Source of the DNA: Linanthus parryae
Taxonomy: Eukaryota; Streptophyta; Magnoliopsida; Ericales; Polemoniaceae
Length of the DNA: 64,000 bases
Reading direction: 5' to 3'
Assembly (NCBI GenBank): GCA_023055425.1
Contig: JALGPY010000002.1
Span: 133,940,427-134,004,426, forward strand
Below are positions 33,427 through 45,276 of this stretch, piece after piece. Positions within the stretch are counted from its first letter, which is position 1; every line of letters begins with the position of its first letter. The translations under genes were made by a program, and so were the position numbers. Below the pieces are notes generated by a model that saw nothing but the letters and a program-made list of their open reading frames with translations, ran no database searches and was not told where the DNA came from.

Positions 33427-34302
33427 GTGAGTTAAGTTTAATATTCCCCTCAACTTTCTCTCATGCACCCATCCATGTTACGTTTAATATTCCCTACATC
33501 AGAAGTATGATGTTTAGAATATCGGCTAGAGAAAGCTCTCTATGTGAGCAGAACTTGTCTGGCAATTTTCAAATCCTCCCAAGTGCCATTGAACACCGTG
33601 TAATGTCTTCTGACTCCAAAATCCCATTTTAACGTTGTGATTGAACTCACCCACCAAATCATTACACTCATTTTCCCCAAATCTGTTTCGAAATACCGGT
33701 ATGAAAAAGATGGTCTATACCGAGCTGAGCTGATGTTTATTTGCCTGTCTTGATGCAATGAACTAATTGGTCTAAACTGGTGGAAAATTTGGATTTTTTT
33801 TCTCTTTTTTCTTCTGGGACTATATATTATGTATATGTGTTTGGGAAAGTAATTTTGCTAGCAAATATCAGGAAAGAATTGTTCGATTCCAAAGCTTTGA
33901 ATTCTTAAAATTTCAAGAACAAAGTCTTGTATAAACTGATGATGAAAATGATACTCACTTTATAATGTTGGTTCACCAAATATGTTTTTCCTCTGCTAAT
34001 GCAGTGCATCCCAAGAGAAGTTGTGGACTACAACAAGTTGAAGCTTCCAGAGACGATGGTCTTGGTTGATGAAAACAATATAAGGTGGGAGGGAGAAGTC
34101 AGCTTTTGGGAAGATGGTAGAATATGGGTTATCCTGGGATGGAAAGCCTTCGGCCGGTCGAATGTAGTCAAGCCTGAAGACAAAATGCCTTTGCGAGTGC
34201 ATCCTGGGAGAAGACGGTCAGCAGGTTGTCTACTTGAAGATTCTCATGGTTGCCAGAAGCTACTTCCCAGGAAGCTTAGCAGGGTCTCCAATTAAAATTT
34301 AG
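31325..34302 (+). pseudogene. REM-type B3 gene, plus-strand copy
   Basis: Exon 1 (31325-31384) reads MADLPGFVKFFFPDTYSERL. Exon 2 (32279-32635) holds the first B3 domain (GVAYLKNSDGQMWQVTLAKE, GDTWYFQDGWKELVKT) and an acidic tail (VEDNEEAVGEEDAGQEESG). A linker segment at ~32735-32842 reads KTIIEDDGTEEIEDL. An exon ending at 33426 (gatctg|gtgag) starts the second B3 domain and 34005-34302 completes it (CIPREVVDYNKLKLPE, GWKAFGRSN, KPEDK). Lesions: one C missing in tcgactccggag (~32324) against the sister's tcgactcccggag; the linker-exon acceptor is ctccg instead of ctcag; one G missing in the exon ending at 33426; one extra A at about 34184. With two B3 domains it resembles other REM factors in layout, but it cannot encode the protein as it stands. 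Confidence 0.8.
33148..33300. mobile_element. 153-bp MITE in the plus-strand REM copy
   Basis: Terminal inverted repeats of ~40 bp: AAATGCTTGAGAACCCACCA at the left and, reverse-complemented, AAATGCTAGGGAACCCACCA at the right, then TCTCCCACTCATCT in both. Flanked by an 8-bp duplication aataggta (33140-33147 and 33301-33308). A Mutator-like or hAT-like MITE is likely. The left palindrome arm lacks it, so it inserted after the duplication. Confidence 0.85.
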
Positions 34303-34717
34303 AGTGGTTTTTCAGATGAAGTCTTCTCTTTCTATTCAACTCTGTTGTTGAACAATGGAACTTCAGTAATCGAATACTGCAATTTAATTTTGTTGACTGT
34401 ATACTCTCTTGCTTTAACCTTGTGTACAATGTTTTACTATCCAAAATTAAGGGTCATGGTCTTTTCTGCTTTTAGTTCTAATGGTATATTTCTTCATTAT
34501 TTTGGTTAGTTTCAGCTGCTCTAGAATTTTCAGTAAGGCAAATTCATTGTGGGATTATATGGTACCCTGTATTCACAGGGGCAGGATTGAAAATATATGA
34601 GTCTCAGATAACGCAAGAACTTCCTGAACATGCAGAATTTGCATCCAAGATGTCAAGACATTTTGGATAGTCATGGTACTTGTTTCAATTGACAGTATTA
34701 GGTAGTCCTTGATGTTT
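34303..34717. other. 3' flank of the plus-strand REM copy
   Basis: AT-rich. Includes 34600-34680, shared with inverted 13540-13600 and direct 11645-11715. The copia target duplication follows at 34718-34722. Confidence 0.5.
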
Positions 34718-34722
34718 GTGTG

Positions 34723-35136
34723 TGTTGAATATGACTTGAAATCAAAGGCGACAGAAGTCAAAGGCGGCTAAGAGATTTAGGAAACAAATTTGGGCGGGAA
34801 ACTTTGGTAGTTTCTAGGTTGTTCCTTATTTGTTCTATAGTCGTTTTTGGGATGTCTTGGGCACTAAATCGGTCTTATATGTCTATATAAGGGACCTAGC
34901 TTGTGCCTAAACATTGTGGGTTGTCACTGTGGCCTTTGGACATAGTGTGGGTTGTATTCGTAGCGTTTCTCTCTAATAAACAAGATTTTTCGGGTCGTGG
35001 AGGTAGCTAGCTCATCGCTAGTGAACCACGTTACATCGTGTGTGTTCTTGTTTTCATCAATTCATCATTCTCTAAGCTCTGCCCGGATCATAACAAACTG
35101 GTATCAGAGCTCTGAAACACGAGTTCTGTTACAACA
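34723..35136 (+). repeat. left LTR of the copia-like element (414 bp)
   Basis: TGTTG...CAACA ends and a TATA box tatataa at 34884-34890. The end of the LTR contains its own primer-binding-site-like caaactggtatcagagctc, repeated just outside as the real site. Confidence 0.9.
34884..34890 (+). promoter_or_regulatory. TATA box in the copia LTR
   Basis: tatataa in gtctatataaggga, followed by gene-poor sequence. It is also present in the right LTR. Confidence 0.6.
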
Positions 35137-35292
35137 AACTGGTATCAGAGCTTGGGTTTCGGTGTTCCAAGATCAAGGTGGAGCTAAAGAGCTAGGGTTT
35201 TACAATCCGTGAAAATTCATAGCTACGGTTTCGCGATCTAGGTGGAGCACGCGTTTGGGGGTTACAGATCTGGAAAAGAAGCTGCAGAGAAG

Positions 35293-35649
35293 ATGACCGG
35301 GGGGATGACCAAGATCGACAAGTTCACGGGGAGAAGCAACTTCGGTCTTTGGCAAAAAAAGGTACGTGCTTTGTTGAAGCAGCAAGGCCTATGGTTGCCA
35401 TTGGCGGAAGATAAAGAGGGGGCTTATACAACCACCACCGCTGAGTTTGAGTCTCAGCAAGAGGGGATGCGGCAGAGCGCTGCATATGAAGGTTCAGACA
35501 GTCAGGGTTCCGGCGCATTGATGGCGGCCAAGGGAAGCTACGGTGACGTCTGTTCAAGCGGTAGAGAAAAGAGACACCGGTGTACGAAGGATGAACTCAG
35601 GATCTGCAGGTTTGGGTGCAGGTGGAGGGTACTTCGGAGGATGGTCTAG
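35293..35649 (+). pseudogene. copia gag N-terminal fragment
   Basis: From the ATG at 35293: MTKIDKFTGRSNFGLWQKKV then RALLKQQGLWLPLA, the typical start of copia gag (KFxGxNFxLWxxxMxxLLxQxG). The similarity fades after ~50 residues, probably by frameshift, and the frame ends at 35647. No zinc knuckle, protease or pol follows. Confidence 0.7.
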
Positions 35650-35784
35650 TTCTCGAAAGCCCCGTTGGGGGGCATGGAATCCATTCTCTTGACAAGGGGG
35701 CGAATTTGGCATGGGGGAGTATATGACGAGGGACACGACACGTGTGAGACGTGCAAGGGGGCGCGTATGATGCGTGCAAGGGGA

Positions 35785-35990
35785 CGATATTGCAGGAATT
35801 CGGTGGGAATTGGAGCAATTTCGCAAAACGTTGCAGGAATTCAGCGGGAATTGGAGCAACGTGTTGGGGGTTTTCATTGTAGGGACTCAGTGGGAGTCGG
35901 AACAACAAACAAATTTGTTGTAGGAACTCAGCGAGAGTTGGAACAACAAACAGGGGTTTCGATTGCAGGAACTCGGCCGTAGTTGGAGCA
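35785..35990 (+). repeat. degenerate minisatellite in the copia internal region (left part)
   Basis: About five imperfect copies of a unit built on gcaggaactcggygggagttggagcaa, spaced ~40 bp (near 35793, 35831, 35877, 35920 and 35964). Two more follow the Athila insertion at 47250-47322. Confidence 0.75.
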
Positions 35991-35991
35991 T

Positions 35992-37947
35992 TGTTGATGA
36001 ATTAAAATTGCATATTTTAGTATGTTAACGAACTCTTCTTAACTTGCTAATATGTGTAATTTATCTATTTTATCTCTCTTTCTAGACTTATGCTTGTTTT
36101 CGTAGTTTTGGTTGTTTTCTCTCATTTTGTAGGCAAAGAAGTGAGTTAAAACACAAGAGGCGAGGTAGGGGAGCTTAAACGATGAATTTGAAGAGGATTT
36201 GCGGCCCAAGAGAGGTGAAGAAGGATTTAGATGGGCTTATATTGAAGAAATCAAGTGGAAAAGATGCCAAAAATTGAAGAAAATGCAAGTTAAAGGCTAA
36301 ATTGCAAGTCAAAAATGATGACAAAGGGCATATTTGAGAAGAAACTAACGGAAGTGGGGCTTAAATGCAAGTTTTGAAACGTTTTAATGGCTTATTTGAA
36401 GGATACTTAACGGATTGGGGGTCAGATTGTCATTTTCAGAAGCTTTTAAGCAAGGAACGGGCCTTTTAAAGCATTCCAGCAAGCTAGGGGGGAGCCGGGT
36501 GCAATTTCCCGAAACCAGCTCACCCCCCAGCCCTCTCTCACGCGTCCTTCTCTCTCCCCGTCGAACACAGCAAGAAACAGAGCCTTCCTCCATTGTTGGC
36601 TCGACGAAGCTTCCTCCTAGCTCCACCCCGGCTTCATCTCTTCACCAAATCGCACAAGACCAAGACCAAAACGCTCCCCAGCCCAATCTCTACCTCCCTC
36701 TTCACTCAATTCGGCCCAAGAACAACTCAAACAAAAAGCCCCAAATTAGCTAGGGTTCTTGAAGGTTCTGAAAATCAACGATTCATGATGAATTGGACGA
36801 ATCGAAGGGTGGAGACGACTTCTTGGAGGCCAAGCAAACTAGAAGAACCATCTATATAAACCCAACCTGAAGAAATCGAAGGTCCTCTTCTCTGACCCCT
36901 GTTTTTGGACGGGAAACTCTGCCTCTCTCTCTTCTCTCTCTCGGGTCTTCACTTGCTGGGCTGTTCTTGGTGAATCCGAGCTCGTTCTGAGCTGCTGCGG
37001 AGCCAAGGATAACCAAGGGAGAGAGAGAGAGCTCGAATTAAATCTGGGTTTGATTGTGCTCTGTTTTGAGCACTGTTTTGGAGCACTGTTTTGTGAATTG
37101 ATTCGCTGTTAGCTGCTGTTAGTTGATGAATTTGGATTATTAGCTGGTTTAGATTGATTAGAGTGTGTTGGTATCAAGTTGCTAGTAGTTTGTTCATCAT
37201 TTGGTAGCAAGTTGGTGTTATTTGGTGGAATTGAAGAGTATTTGAGCTTGAATATAATGACTATTTTCATGAATACTCTTGATTCTTGTGTCTTGCTTTT
37301 GAATATGAACAACTAAGCTACTTGCTGGGTTTGATTGATGAAGATAGATGACTTGTGTGTGAGAAGTTCAATTGTTCTTCTAGTCTTATAAGTTGGATGT
37401 CGAATTCGTAGTGTTCAAGTGTTGAATATCAAATCCGAATTGTGGCTTGATCTTTCATATGTAAACGAGAGCGTTTCCATATGAAAGATGCTTGACATAA
37501 CTCGATTTTGCATTTCACTCTTGAATACAAGAGCTAGACAAAAATCCTCTTGCTATATAATCCATGCTTTTCTTTGATTTAAACTTTGGGTGTTGATGCT
37601 CACACACAAGGCATCTATTGGAATCGATTGACCCAACTTACTCTCTTCTTGACAAACTCGTTTGAATCGTATTAGTCATAGTGTTAGTAGTTGTTTTCTT
37701 TCTTGGTTATTTGCTCTAGCAATATCAACAACTCTTGCTCCATCACTTGAGTGGTGGATTCAAAGCTTGGCTAGCTCTAAAAGCCTTTGGGAAACTTGTT
37801 TTGTTGATTTAGTTAGTTGCTTAGTAAGTTTACTAGTTAGCTTAGAGTGTTTAAATCTCCTACCCAATCCTTGTGGAAATCGACCCCGTTCTTACACGGG
37901 TACTACTTAGAACGATATTCCTATACTTGGGAATTATCGATTCAACA
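35992..37947 (+). repeat. left LTR of the Athila-type element
   Basis: TGTTGATGAA...GATTCAACA. TATA box at 36853-36860, followed by CT-rich and (GA)n stretches typical of an LTR leader. Short open frames inside it (for instance 36415-36753) occur identically in both LTRs and have no recognised domain. Confidence 0.95.
36853..36860 (+). promoter_or_regulatory. TATA box of the Athila LTR
   Basis: tatataaa in accatctatataaaccc, the likely core promoter for the genomic transcript. The right LTR has the same motif at 46138-46145. Confidence 0.65.
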
Positions 37948-37953
37948 AGTTTT

Positions 37954-37971
37954 TGGCGCCGTTGCCGGGGA
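37954..37971 (+). promoter_or_regulatory. primer-binding site (tRNA-Asp)
   Basis: TGGCGCCGTTGCCGGGGA, 6 bp after the left LTR; complementary to the 3' end of plant tRNA-Asp, as used by Athila elements. Confidence 0.85.
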
Positions 37972-38166
37972 TTGGTGCTAAGAGACTCACTCTTTAGCTA
38001 CTTTTCTTGTTTTGCTTGTTTTTATTTTTAGATACGCTTGAAGAAAAATTCCGGGTTCATTTTTGAACTTTGGAACCAAAAAAAGCGAAAAGTAAAAAAA
38101 ATCACAAAAACATACTCCTAGCTTGTGTTAGGCAACCCTCTTGAACTTAATTTGAGCTTGGGTTGC

Positions 38167-41100
38167 ATGAGTGTGTGGCAACGTGATAGCACTCATAGAT
38201 TGCATCGCACTTTATTTGAAGAAGAGGGTAGAAATCCCTTTAGTGAAAATACTTTTACTAGTGATAGTAGTGGTTTAGCCCAATCCAACGATTCTAGCTC
38301 TCTTAATAGCTTTGAAATCATGGATGGAGAGGATGGGCATAGTAGCAACAATGAGATGATGCCATTTCGCTCACTAAGAGATTTGATGCATCCATCTCGA
38401 CAAAGCTCACCATCTTGCTTTGTGTTTCCATTAAATGAAAGAAACTTTGATGTCAAACCGGGCACAATTCAACTTCTTCCCAAGTTTCATGGCCTAGAGT
38501 CCGAGAGTGCTTACTCTCATCTTAAGGATTTCAATGATATTGCCTCAACGGTTAATTGCAATGGTGTCTCTAGTAACACCATAAGGCTTAGATTGTTTCC
38601 TTTCTCTTTAAAGGACAAAGCCAAGGCATGGCTTCATTCCTTGAGACCTAGGACCATAGGCACTTGGGAAGAGTTAGAAAAAGAGTTTCTTAAGAAATTT
38701 TTCCCTACTTACAAAACAAATGCCATAAAAAGGCAAATTGTTACTTTTTGTGCTAAGGAGGGAGAGCCACTTCCCCAAGCTTGGGAACGCTTCAAGGATC
38801 TCCTCATTGCTTGCCCTCACCATGGATTTGAGACATGGAGGTTAATTAGCTCCTTTTATGATGGTTTGCCATGCGACCATAAGCACACAATTGAATCCAT
38901 GAGTGGGGGAGATTTTTTCACAAAAGGTGAAGATGAGGGTTGGGATTGTATAGATGAAATTTGTGAGAAAGTCCAATCTTGGGACATTAGTGAGCCTTCT
39001 AAGGATGCTAACTCTAAGCCTAAAGGTACTATGTATCAACTTAAGGCTAAGAGTGAGGCATTGTGCTCATTTTGTAGTGATAACTCTCATGAGTTGAACA
39101 AATGTCCCGATTTTCTAAGAGCCCAAGAGCTCATGGGTGAGCAAGTGAATATGTTAAATTCTAACAATTATAGGAAGCCCTATAATAACTCACCCTACTC
39201 GGAGACATACAACTCCAATTGGAGGAATCACCCAAATTTCTCATGGAGACAAGGCCAAGACTCTCAAGTAAACCCTTCTAGCTCCACTTATGTTCCTCCT
39301 AACAAAAGGAGTATGGAAGAGACCTTTGAGCAATTTATGGCTTCTCAAAACCAAACCAACCATGATTTGAGGAAGTCCAACCAAGAGTTGCAAAACTCTA
39401 ACCAAGAGTTGAAAAATGCTTTAGCTAGGTTGGAGTCTACCATAAATGCTCAAGAGAAGGGAAAATTCCCATCTCAACCTCAACAAAACCCTAGGGGCCA
39501 AAGCTTTAACCATATGGAACATGCTAAGGCCATCACCGTTTTGAGAAGTGGGAAGGTTGTTGACAATGGACTTTCAAGTGGGGAGTCCAATGAAAATGAG
39601 GGAGAAGAGGAGTGTGAGAAGAGTGATGACCAAGAGAGAGTTGTCGACTCACAAGAGTCACAAAGTAGTCTTGATAAGGGGAAACAAGTAGTGGAAGAAA
39701 GTGAGGAAGTTAAGGTTCCTCCACCATTTCCCCAAAGACTTTTAGCCTCTACTAAGAAAGCTAGCAACAAAGATATCCTTGAGACATTCCAAAATGTCAA
39801 GATAAACATCCCTCTCTTGGATGCTATCAAGCAAATTCCGGCTTATGCCAAGTTTCTCAAGGATCTTTGCACTTTCAAGAGAACTCTTCAAGTGAGAAAG
39901 AAGGCTTTTCTCACCGAGCAAGTGAGCTCAATTCTCCAAAATAATCTCCCTCCCAAGTATAAAGATCCGGGTTCACCTACTATCACTTGCACCATTGGAG
40001 ATCATAAAATTCACAATTCTTTATTAGATTTGGGTGCAAGTGTAAACCTCCTTCCATACTCGGTGTATGAGAAGTTGGGGTTGGGTGAGTTGAAACCCAC
40101 AAGAGTGACTCTACAATTGGCGGATAGGTCCACTAGAGTCCCTAGAGGTATCATTGAGGATGTCTTGGTTCAAGTGAACCAATGTTATTATCCGGTGGAT
40201 TTTATAGTTTTAGACACCTCCCCTTTGGCTAGTGGCACTTCATCCATTCCTATTATTTTAGGAAGACCATTTCTTGCTACTTCTAATGCAATAATAAATT
40301 GTAGAAGTGGTATGATGAATATTACATTTGGGAACATGACGTTAGAGCTTAATATTTTTAATGCATGTATTCACCCAAGCTCACAAGATGATGATGATGT
40401 TTGTGAAGTGAGTTGGGTAGAATCATGTGTTGAAGATATTTATACTCTAGCTACATGTTCCAATGATTCAAGTGAGCTCACTTTAGAAGAATTGGAATTT
40501 TTGTATGATGATAACACTCCCCTTTCATCTCTTCTTATGGAAGAAGAATTTGATTTTGATGAAGGGGAGAGACTCTTTGGCCAACTTGACCAAATCATTG
40601 AGTCGACTCATGAGCATTCTAGTGTTGATAGTGAGTTGCAAGGAAGTGAGATGATACCTCCCATTGAGAGGGTTCCACCAATTTGTGAGTTGAAACCCCT
40701 TCCTTTAGATTTGAAATATGCATTTCTTGGGGTTAATGATACTTATCCTATTATCATCTCATCTTCTCTTGATGTTGAGCAAGAAAAGAGGTTGCTTGAA
40801 GTTTTGAAGGATTACAAGGGTGCCATAGGATGGTCCATTGAGGATATTAGAGGCATTAGTCCTTCCATTTGCACCCATAGAATTCATTTGGAGGAAAATG
40901 CCAAAACTTCAAGGGAGCCTCAAAGGAGGTTGAACCCTCACATGCAAGAAGTTGTGAGAGCCGAGGTGCTCAAGTTGTTGGATGCGGGTATGATTTACCC
41001 CATCTCGGATAGTAAATGGGTAAGTCCTACCCAAGTGGTCCCTAAAAAATCGGGGATCACCGTTGTGGAAAATGAGAAGGGTGAACTTGTGACCACTAGA

Positions 41101-43590
41101 GTTCCTACTAAGTGGCGGATGTGCATTGATTATAGAAAATTAAATGCCGTCACTAGGAAGGATCACTTTCCCCTTCCATTCATAGATCAAATGTTGGAAA
41201 GGTTAGCGGGGCATGATTTTTATTGCTTTTTAGATGGCTACTCGGGTTATAATCAAATTGCCATAGATCCAATGGACCAAGAGAAAACCACTTTCACTTG
41301 TCCATTTGGAACATTTGCTTATAGGAGGATGCCTTTTGGTTTGTGTAATGCCCCGGCTACTTTCCAACGTTGCATGCTAAGCATATTTTCGGACATGGTA
41401 GAAAAATGCATGGAAGTTTTTATGGATGATTTTTCGGTGCATGGAAACTCATTTGATACTTGTCTTGGAAATCTTGAGATGGTTTTGAGAAGATGTGAAG
41501 AAAAGAATTTAGTTTTAAATTGGGAAAAATGTCACTTTATGGTTAGGCAAGGAATTGTTTTGGGTCATGTTATTTCCTCTCATGGTATTGGTGTAGACAA
41601 GGCTAAAGTAGATGTGATTTCTAATCTTCCACCTCCTAAATGTGTTAAGGATGTTAGATCTTTCCTAGGTCATGCGGGATTTTATAGGAGATTTATTAAG
41701 GACTTTAGCTCACTTGCTAAGCCCTTGAGCAATCTCCTTCAAAAGGAAAATTCATTTGAGTGGTCTAGTGCATGCCAAGAGGCCTTTGAAAAGTTGAAGA
41801 ATTTATTGGTAACGGCCCCTATCATGCAACCACCCAAATGGACTCTTCCTTTTGAAATCATGTGTGATGCTAGTGACCATGCGGTTGGTGCCGTTTTGGG
41901 TCAAAGAGGTGAAGATAAGAAACCACATGTTATCTATTATGCAAGTAGAACTTTGAATGATGCTCAATTAAATTATTCCACTACGGAAAAAGAGCTTTTG
42001 GCCATGGTGTTTGCCATTGAAAAATTTAGGCCATACTTGCTTGGTTCAAAAGTGCTTGTCTACACCGACCATGCCGCCTTGAAATACCTTTTCACAAAGA
42101 AAGATTCCAAACCTCGTTTAATCCGTTGGGTACTTTTGCTTCAAGAGTTTGATATTGAAATCAAGGATAAACGAGGTGTGGAAAATGTTGTGGCGGATCA
42201 CTTGTCTAGGATTGACATTCCCAAGCAAAAAATCTCCTTGCCTATTCTTGAAACTTTTCCGGATGAACATCTCTTTGCCCTTTTAAATGTTCCTTGGTTT
42301 GCCGATATTGCTAATTATCTTGCTTGTGGAATTTTTCCGGAAAATTTAAAAGGGCAAGAGAAGTTGAGATTTGTGAGAGAATGCCGGAATTTCTTTTGGG
42401 ATGACCCTTACTTGTTTAAATATTGCCCGGATCAAATTATTAGAAGGTGCATCCCAAATGAAGAGTTTCATAGTGTTATTTCATTTTGCCATGAGTATGC
42501 ATGTGGAGGCCATTTTTCGGCTAGAAAAACCGCCGCCAAGATTTTGCAAAGTGGTTTATATTGGCCTACTCTTTTTAGTGATGCATTTCATTTTTGCAAA
42601 GCATGTGATAGGTGCCAAAGGATGGGAGGGAATATTGGAAAAAGAAATATGATGCCCTTGAACCCCATTTTAATTATTGAAATATTTGATTGTTGGGGTA
42701 TTGACTTCATGGGTCCATTTCCATCATCCTTTGGCAACCTATACATACTCTTGGCGGTGGATTATGTGTCAAAGTGGGTTGAAGCCATTCCTTCAAAAAC
42801 CAATGATCATAGAGTTGTGATTAAGTTTCTTCAACACCACATTTTATCTCGTTTTGGCATGCCCCGAGCTATCATTAGCGATGAAGGGACACATTTTTGC
42901 AATAGGCCTTTTGAGAGCCTCATGAAAAAGTATGGGATTGTGCATAAAGTTGGCACACCATACCACCCACAAACTAGTGGGCAAGTGGAAGTTTCTAATA
43001 GGGAAATTAAAAGAATTTTGGAGAAAACGGTAAACCCAAATCGCAAAGATTGGTCTTTGAGGTTGGTTGATGCTCTTTGGGCTTACCGTACCGCTTACAA
43101 GACTCCCATTGGTGTGTCTCCATATAGACTAGTGTATGGTAAGGCATGCCATCTCCCGGTGGAGTTAGAGCACAAGGCCTATTGGGCTATCAAATTCTTG
43201 AATTTTGATCTTGCAAAAGCGGGGGAAGAAAGGAAGTTAAACTTGAATGAGTTAGAAGAGCTTAGAAATGAGGCTTATGAGAACACTAGGATCTCTAAGG
43301 CAAGGACAAAGGCTTATCATGACAAACATATTGTTCCTAAGTCTTTTGAGCCTAATCAAAAGGTTCTTCTCTTCAACTCAAGGATGAAACTCTTTGGAGG
43401 GAAGTTGAAATCAAAATGGAATGGTCCATATATTGTGAAGCATGTATATCCTTATGGGGCCATTGAAATTTTGAACCCCAAAAGTGGGGAAAGTTTTAAG
43501 GTGAATGGCCAAAGATTGAAACCATATGTTGAAAATTTTGAGGCCAAGGTTGAGTCCATTTCTCTTATGGACCCAACCTACACTAACTAG
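38167..43590 (+). CDS. Athila-type gag-pol polyprotein (intact)
   Basis: 1807 residues from the first ATG of the frame (38167); the open frame extends upstream without another ATG. Order: gag core (about residues 115-235, [18 protein letters not shown]); zinc knuckle C300-x2-C303-x4-H308-x4-C313; aspartic protease D621-L-G-A-S; reverse transcriptase from W983 ([13 protein letters not shown]) with F1085-M-D-D as the YxDD box; RNase H with D1234 ([14 protein letters not shown]) and TEKELLA; integrase zinc domain H1442, H1449, C1480, C1483; integrase core D1513, D1572, E1608 with the exact D-x35-E spacing; and a C-terminal tail. No stop or frameshift. It makes the particle, protease, RT/RNase H and integrase for copying and insertion. 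Gag and pol share one frame; no env frame follows. Confidence 0.95.
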   Translation: MSVWQRDSTHRLHRTLFEEEGRNPFSENTFTSDSSGLAQSNDSSSLNSFEIMDGEDGHSSNNEMMPFRSLRDLMHPSRQSSPSCFVFPLNERNFDVKPGTIQLLPKFHGLESESAYSHLKDFNDIASTVNCNGVSSNTIRLRLFPFSLKDKAKAWLHSLRPRTIGTWEELEKEFLKKFFPTYKTNAIKRQIVTFCAKEGEPLPQAWERFKDLLIACPHHGFETWRLISSFYDGLPCDHKHTIESMSGGDFFTKGEDEGWDCIDEICEKVQSWDISEPSKDANSKPKGTMYQLKAKSEALCSFCSDNSHELNKCPDFLRAQELMGEQVNMLNSNNYRKPYNNSPYSETYNSNWRNHPNFSWRQGQDSQVNPSSSTYVPPNKRSMEETFEQFMASQNQTNHDLRKSNQELQNSNQELKNALARLESTINAQEKGKFPSQPQQNPRGQSFNHMEHAKAITVLRSGKVVDNGLSSGESNENEGEEECEKSDDQERVVDSQESQSSLDKGKQVVEESEEVKVPPPFPQRLLASTKKASNKDILETFQNVKINIPLLDAIKQIPAYAKFLKDLCTFKRTLQVRKKAFLTEQVSSILQNNLPPKYKDPGSPTITCTIGDHKIHNSLLDLGASVNLLPYSVYEKLGLGELKPTRVTLQLADRSTRVPRGIIEDVLVQVNQCYYPVDFIVLDTSPLASGTSSIPIILGRPFLATSNAIINCRSGMMNITFGNMTLELNIFNACIHPSSQDDDDVCEVSWVESCVEDIYTLATCSNDSSELTLEELEFLYDDNTPLSSLLMEEEFDFDEGERLFGQLDQIIESTHEHSSVDSELQGSEMIPPIERVPPICELKPLPLDLKYAFLGVNDTYPIIISSSLDVEQEKRLLEVLKDYKGAIGWSIEDIRGISPSICTHRIHLEENAKTSREPQRRLNPHMQEVVRAEVLKLLDAGMIYPISDSKWVSPTQVVPKKSGITVVENEKGELVTTRVPTKWRMCIDYRKLNAVTRKDHFPLPFIDQMLERLAGHDFYCFLDGYSGYNQIAIDPMDQEKTTFTCPFGTFAYRRMPFGLCNAPATFQRCMLSIFSDMVEKCMEVFMDDFSVHGNSFDTCLGNLEMVLRRCEEKNLVLNWEKCHFMVRQGIVLGHVISSHGIGVDKAKVDVISNLPPPKCVKDVRSFLGHAGFYRRFIKDFSSLAKPLSNLLQKENSFEWSSACQEAFEKLKNLLVTAPIMQPPKWTLPFEIMCDASDHAVGAVLGQRGEDKKPHVIYYASRTLNDAQLNYSTTEKELLAMVFAIEKFRPYLLGSKVLVYTDHAALKYLFTKKDSKPRLIRWVLLLQEFDIEIKDKRGVENVVADHLSRIDIPKQKISLPILETFPDEHLFALLNVPWFADIANYLACGIFPENLKGQEKLRFVRECRNFFWDDPYLFKYCPDQIIRRCIPNEEFHSVISFCHEYACGGHFSARKTAAKILQSGLYWPTLFSDAFHFCKACDRCQRMGGNIGKRNMMPLNPILIIEIFDCWGIDFMGPFPSSFGNLYILLAVDYVSKWVEAIPSKTNDHRVVIKFLQHHILSRFGMPRAIISDEGTHFCNRPFESLMKKYGIVHKVGTPYHPQTSGQVEVSNREIKRILEKTVNPNRKDWSLRLVDALWAYRTAYKTPIGVSPYRLVYGKACHLPVELEHKAYWAIKFLNFDLAKAGEERKLNLNELEELRNEAYENTRISKARTKAYHDKHIVPKSFEPNQKVLLFNSRMKLFGGKLKSKWNGPYIVKHVYPYGAIEILNPKSGESFKVNGQRLKPYVENFEAKVESISLMDPTYTN

Positions 43591-44684
43591 TGTTCACCAA
43601 AAGTATCACCTTTGTAAATATTAGTTGTAGCTCTTTTGCTCTTGATTATTTTGTAGGTTGCTCTTGGAGGAGGACTTATGCTTGGTGGCCAAGAAAGCGA
43701 AAAATGAGGTCCATCTATCCCTTGTCTCTTATATGAATTGGTATGCTCTTCCATTGATCTCACACATTGAGGACAATGTGATGTTTTAGTTGGGGGGTGG
43801 AGTAGATTTTGTTTCTTGCTCAAATGGTTACAAGCATGCTTTTTCTTCATTAGTGATTTACATGAAAAAAATACAAAAAAAAAATGAAAAAAATGAAAAT
43901 CCAAAAAAATTGAAAAAATTAAAAAAATTGAAAAAATGTGTGAATCTTTCATGAGAAGCATCACTCTTTCCCCGTGTCAAACCATAGATATTTTTTTATT
44001 CCACTTTCTTTGGTAGTTTTATTTTCACCTTTCATCTTGAGTCTAGATTTTATAGCTTTATTGAGTCTTAGGAAGTTATAGTTGAGTCACTTACTTTGAA
44101 AAAAAAAAAGAAAAAAAAAGTGAAAATTAAAAAATGAAAAAAAAAAAAATGAGAAAGTGAAAAGGGGGAATTTTAGGAAGCTAGATGTTTTCGAAAAATG
44201 AGATTTCTTAGTCCATGTTCTTTTTATTTTTATTTTTAGAAAGGAATTCTTTGCTTATACTCAATACATCTACACCAATATCCCACCTTCCGCGACATCA
44301 TGCGTTCTCACAAAGCGACACACTAAATTTACGTTTCATGTTTAAGTCCTTCAAGCTAAGTTGATCACATAAACTTTGACGTCTCTTACTTTTGATAAAG
44401 GGTGCATTTTCTAAAGCTATTTGAACTTCACAAAAAGATTTTTTCTCTATTCGTTTTTGCGGTGGAAACTTGTAGCCCATTGGAGTGGTGGTTACCAATG
44501 ACACCCCATGCGATGTCTAAGAAATAGAGGGGTGTCCGGGGATAATGTTACGTCACCACCTAGATAGCTCCCTTGGTTTAGCTTAAAAAGCCCACTCGCG
44601 TGTATATTCCTCTATTTTGTTGTGGGTCTTGGAGATCCTTGGATTTGAGGTTAAAAATAAAATGTTAATGCTATAAATCTCATG

Positions 44685-44716
<32 letters not shown>

Positions 44717-45276
44717 CTACCAAAAATCCACAAAAGGATCATACAAGCCCACAACCACATCTCCCATTCTTAAAAATTTTTGTTCAAAGCTTTGGAAGTC
44801 CATCCTACATGGGTGCTTTTGAATAAGTATGAGAATGTCTAGTTTCATGAGATCCTTATTTTTGAAGGCATACTTTCTCGCAAATTGGACTTAATTTAAC
44901 AAGTTTTGTAGTTCGCATGAGTCACCTTCTACCAAACACCGCCCATATTTGTATGAGTATATGCTTAGACGTCCTTAGGCTTCTTTCTCTATCTTCTTGG
45001 ACTTTGAAAATTTATTTGAGGAGACATTTATGTGTTCTTCTTTTTCCCCCACCAAAAAAAATTAAAATTAGCTAGTAACTCTTAGTATTTTGTTTCTTTG
45101 AGTTCTCACTTAGGATAGATAATGTGTGTGTGCGTTTTTGTAAATATTTGAGTCTAGTTTAGAATCGAGTCAAGCCTTGTCTAGTTGAGTGTGTGTCTCT
45201 CATGATCGATTCTTCACTAATACTACTTATATCGCTCTCTTTGCTCGAGGACGAGCAAAAGGCTAGTTGGGGGGTG
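43591..45276 (+). other. 3' non-coding region of the Athila-type element
   Basis: 1.7 kb between pol and the right LTR, the place where some Athila elements carry an env-like frame. No long frame is present. There are several A-rich runs (44098-44151, 44683-44711) and a polypurine-like stretch at 43788-43800. Confidence 0.75.
45266..45276 (+). promoter_or_regulatory. polypurine tract
   Basis: gttggggggtg directly before the right LTR. A similar agttggggggtgga at about 43788 could be an internal second tract. Confidence 0.7.

Noticed and set aside
33540..33758. 72-codon minus-strand frame in the REM intron
   Set aside because: Antisense within an intron of the plus-strand copy, no recognised domain.
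36384..37910. Short open frames in both Athila LTRs (e.g. 36415-36753 and 45700-46038)
   Set aside because: They occur in both LTRs, overlap on opposite strands and have no recognised domain; chance frames in LTR leader DNA.
38193..43046. Minus-strand frames under the Athila polyprotein
   Set aside because: Shadows of the intact gag-pol frame.
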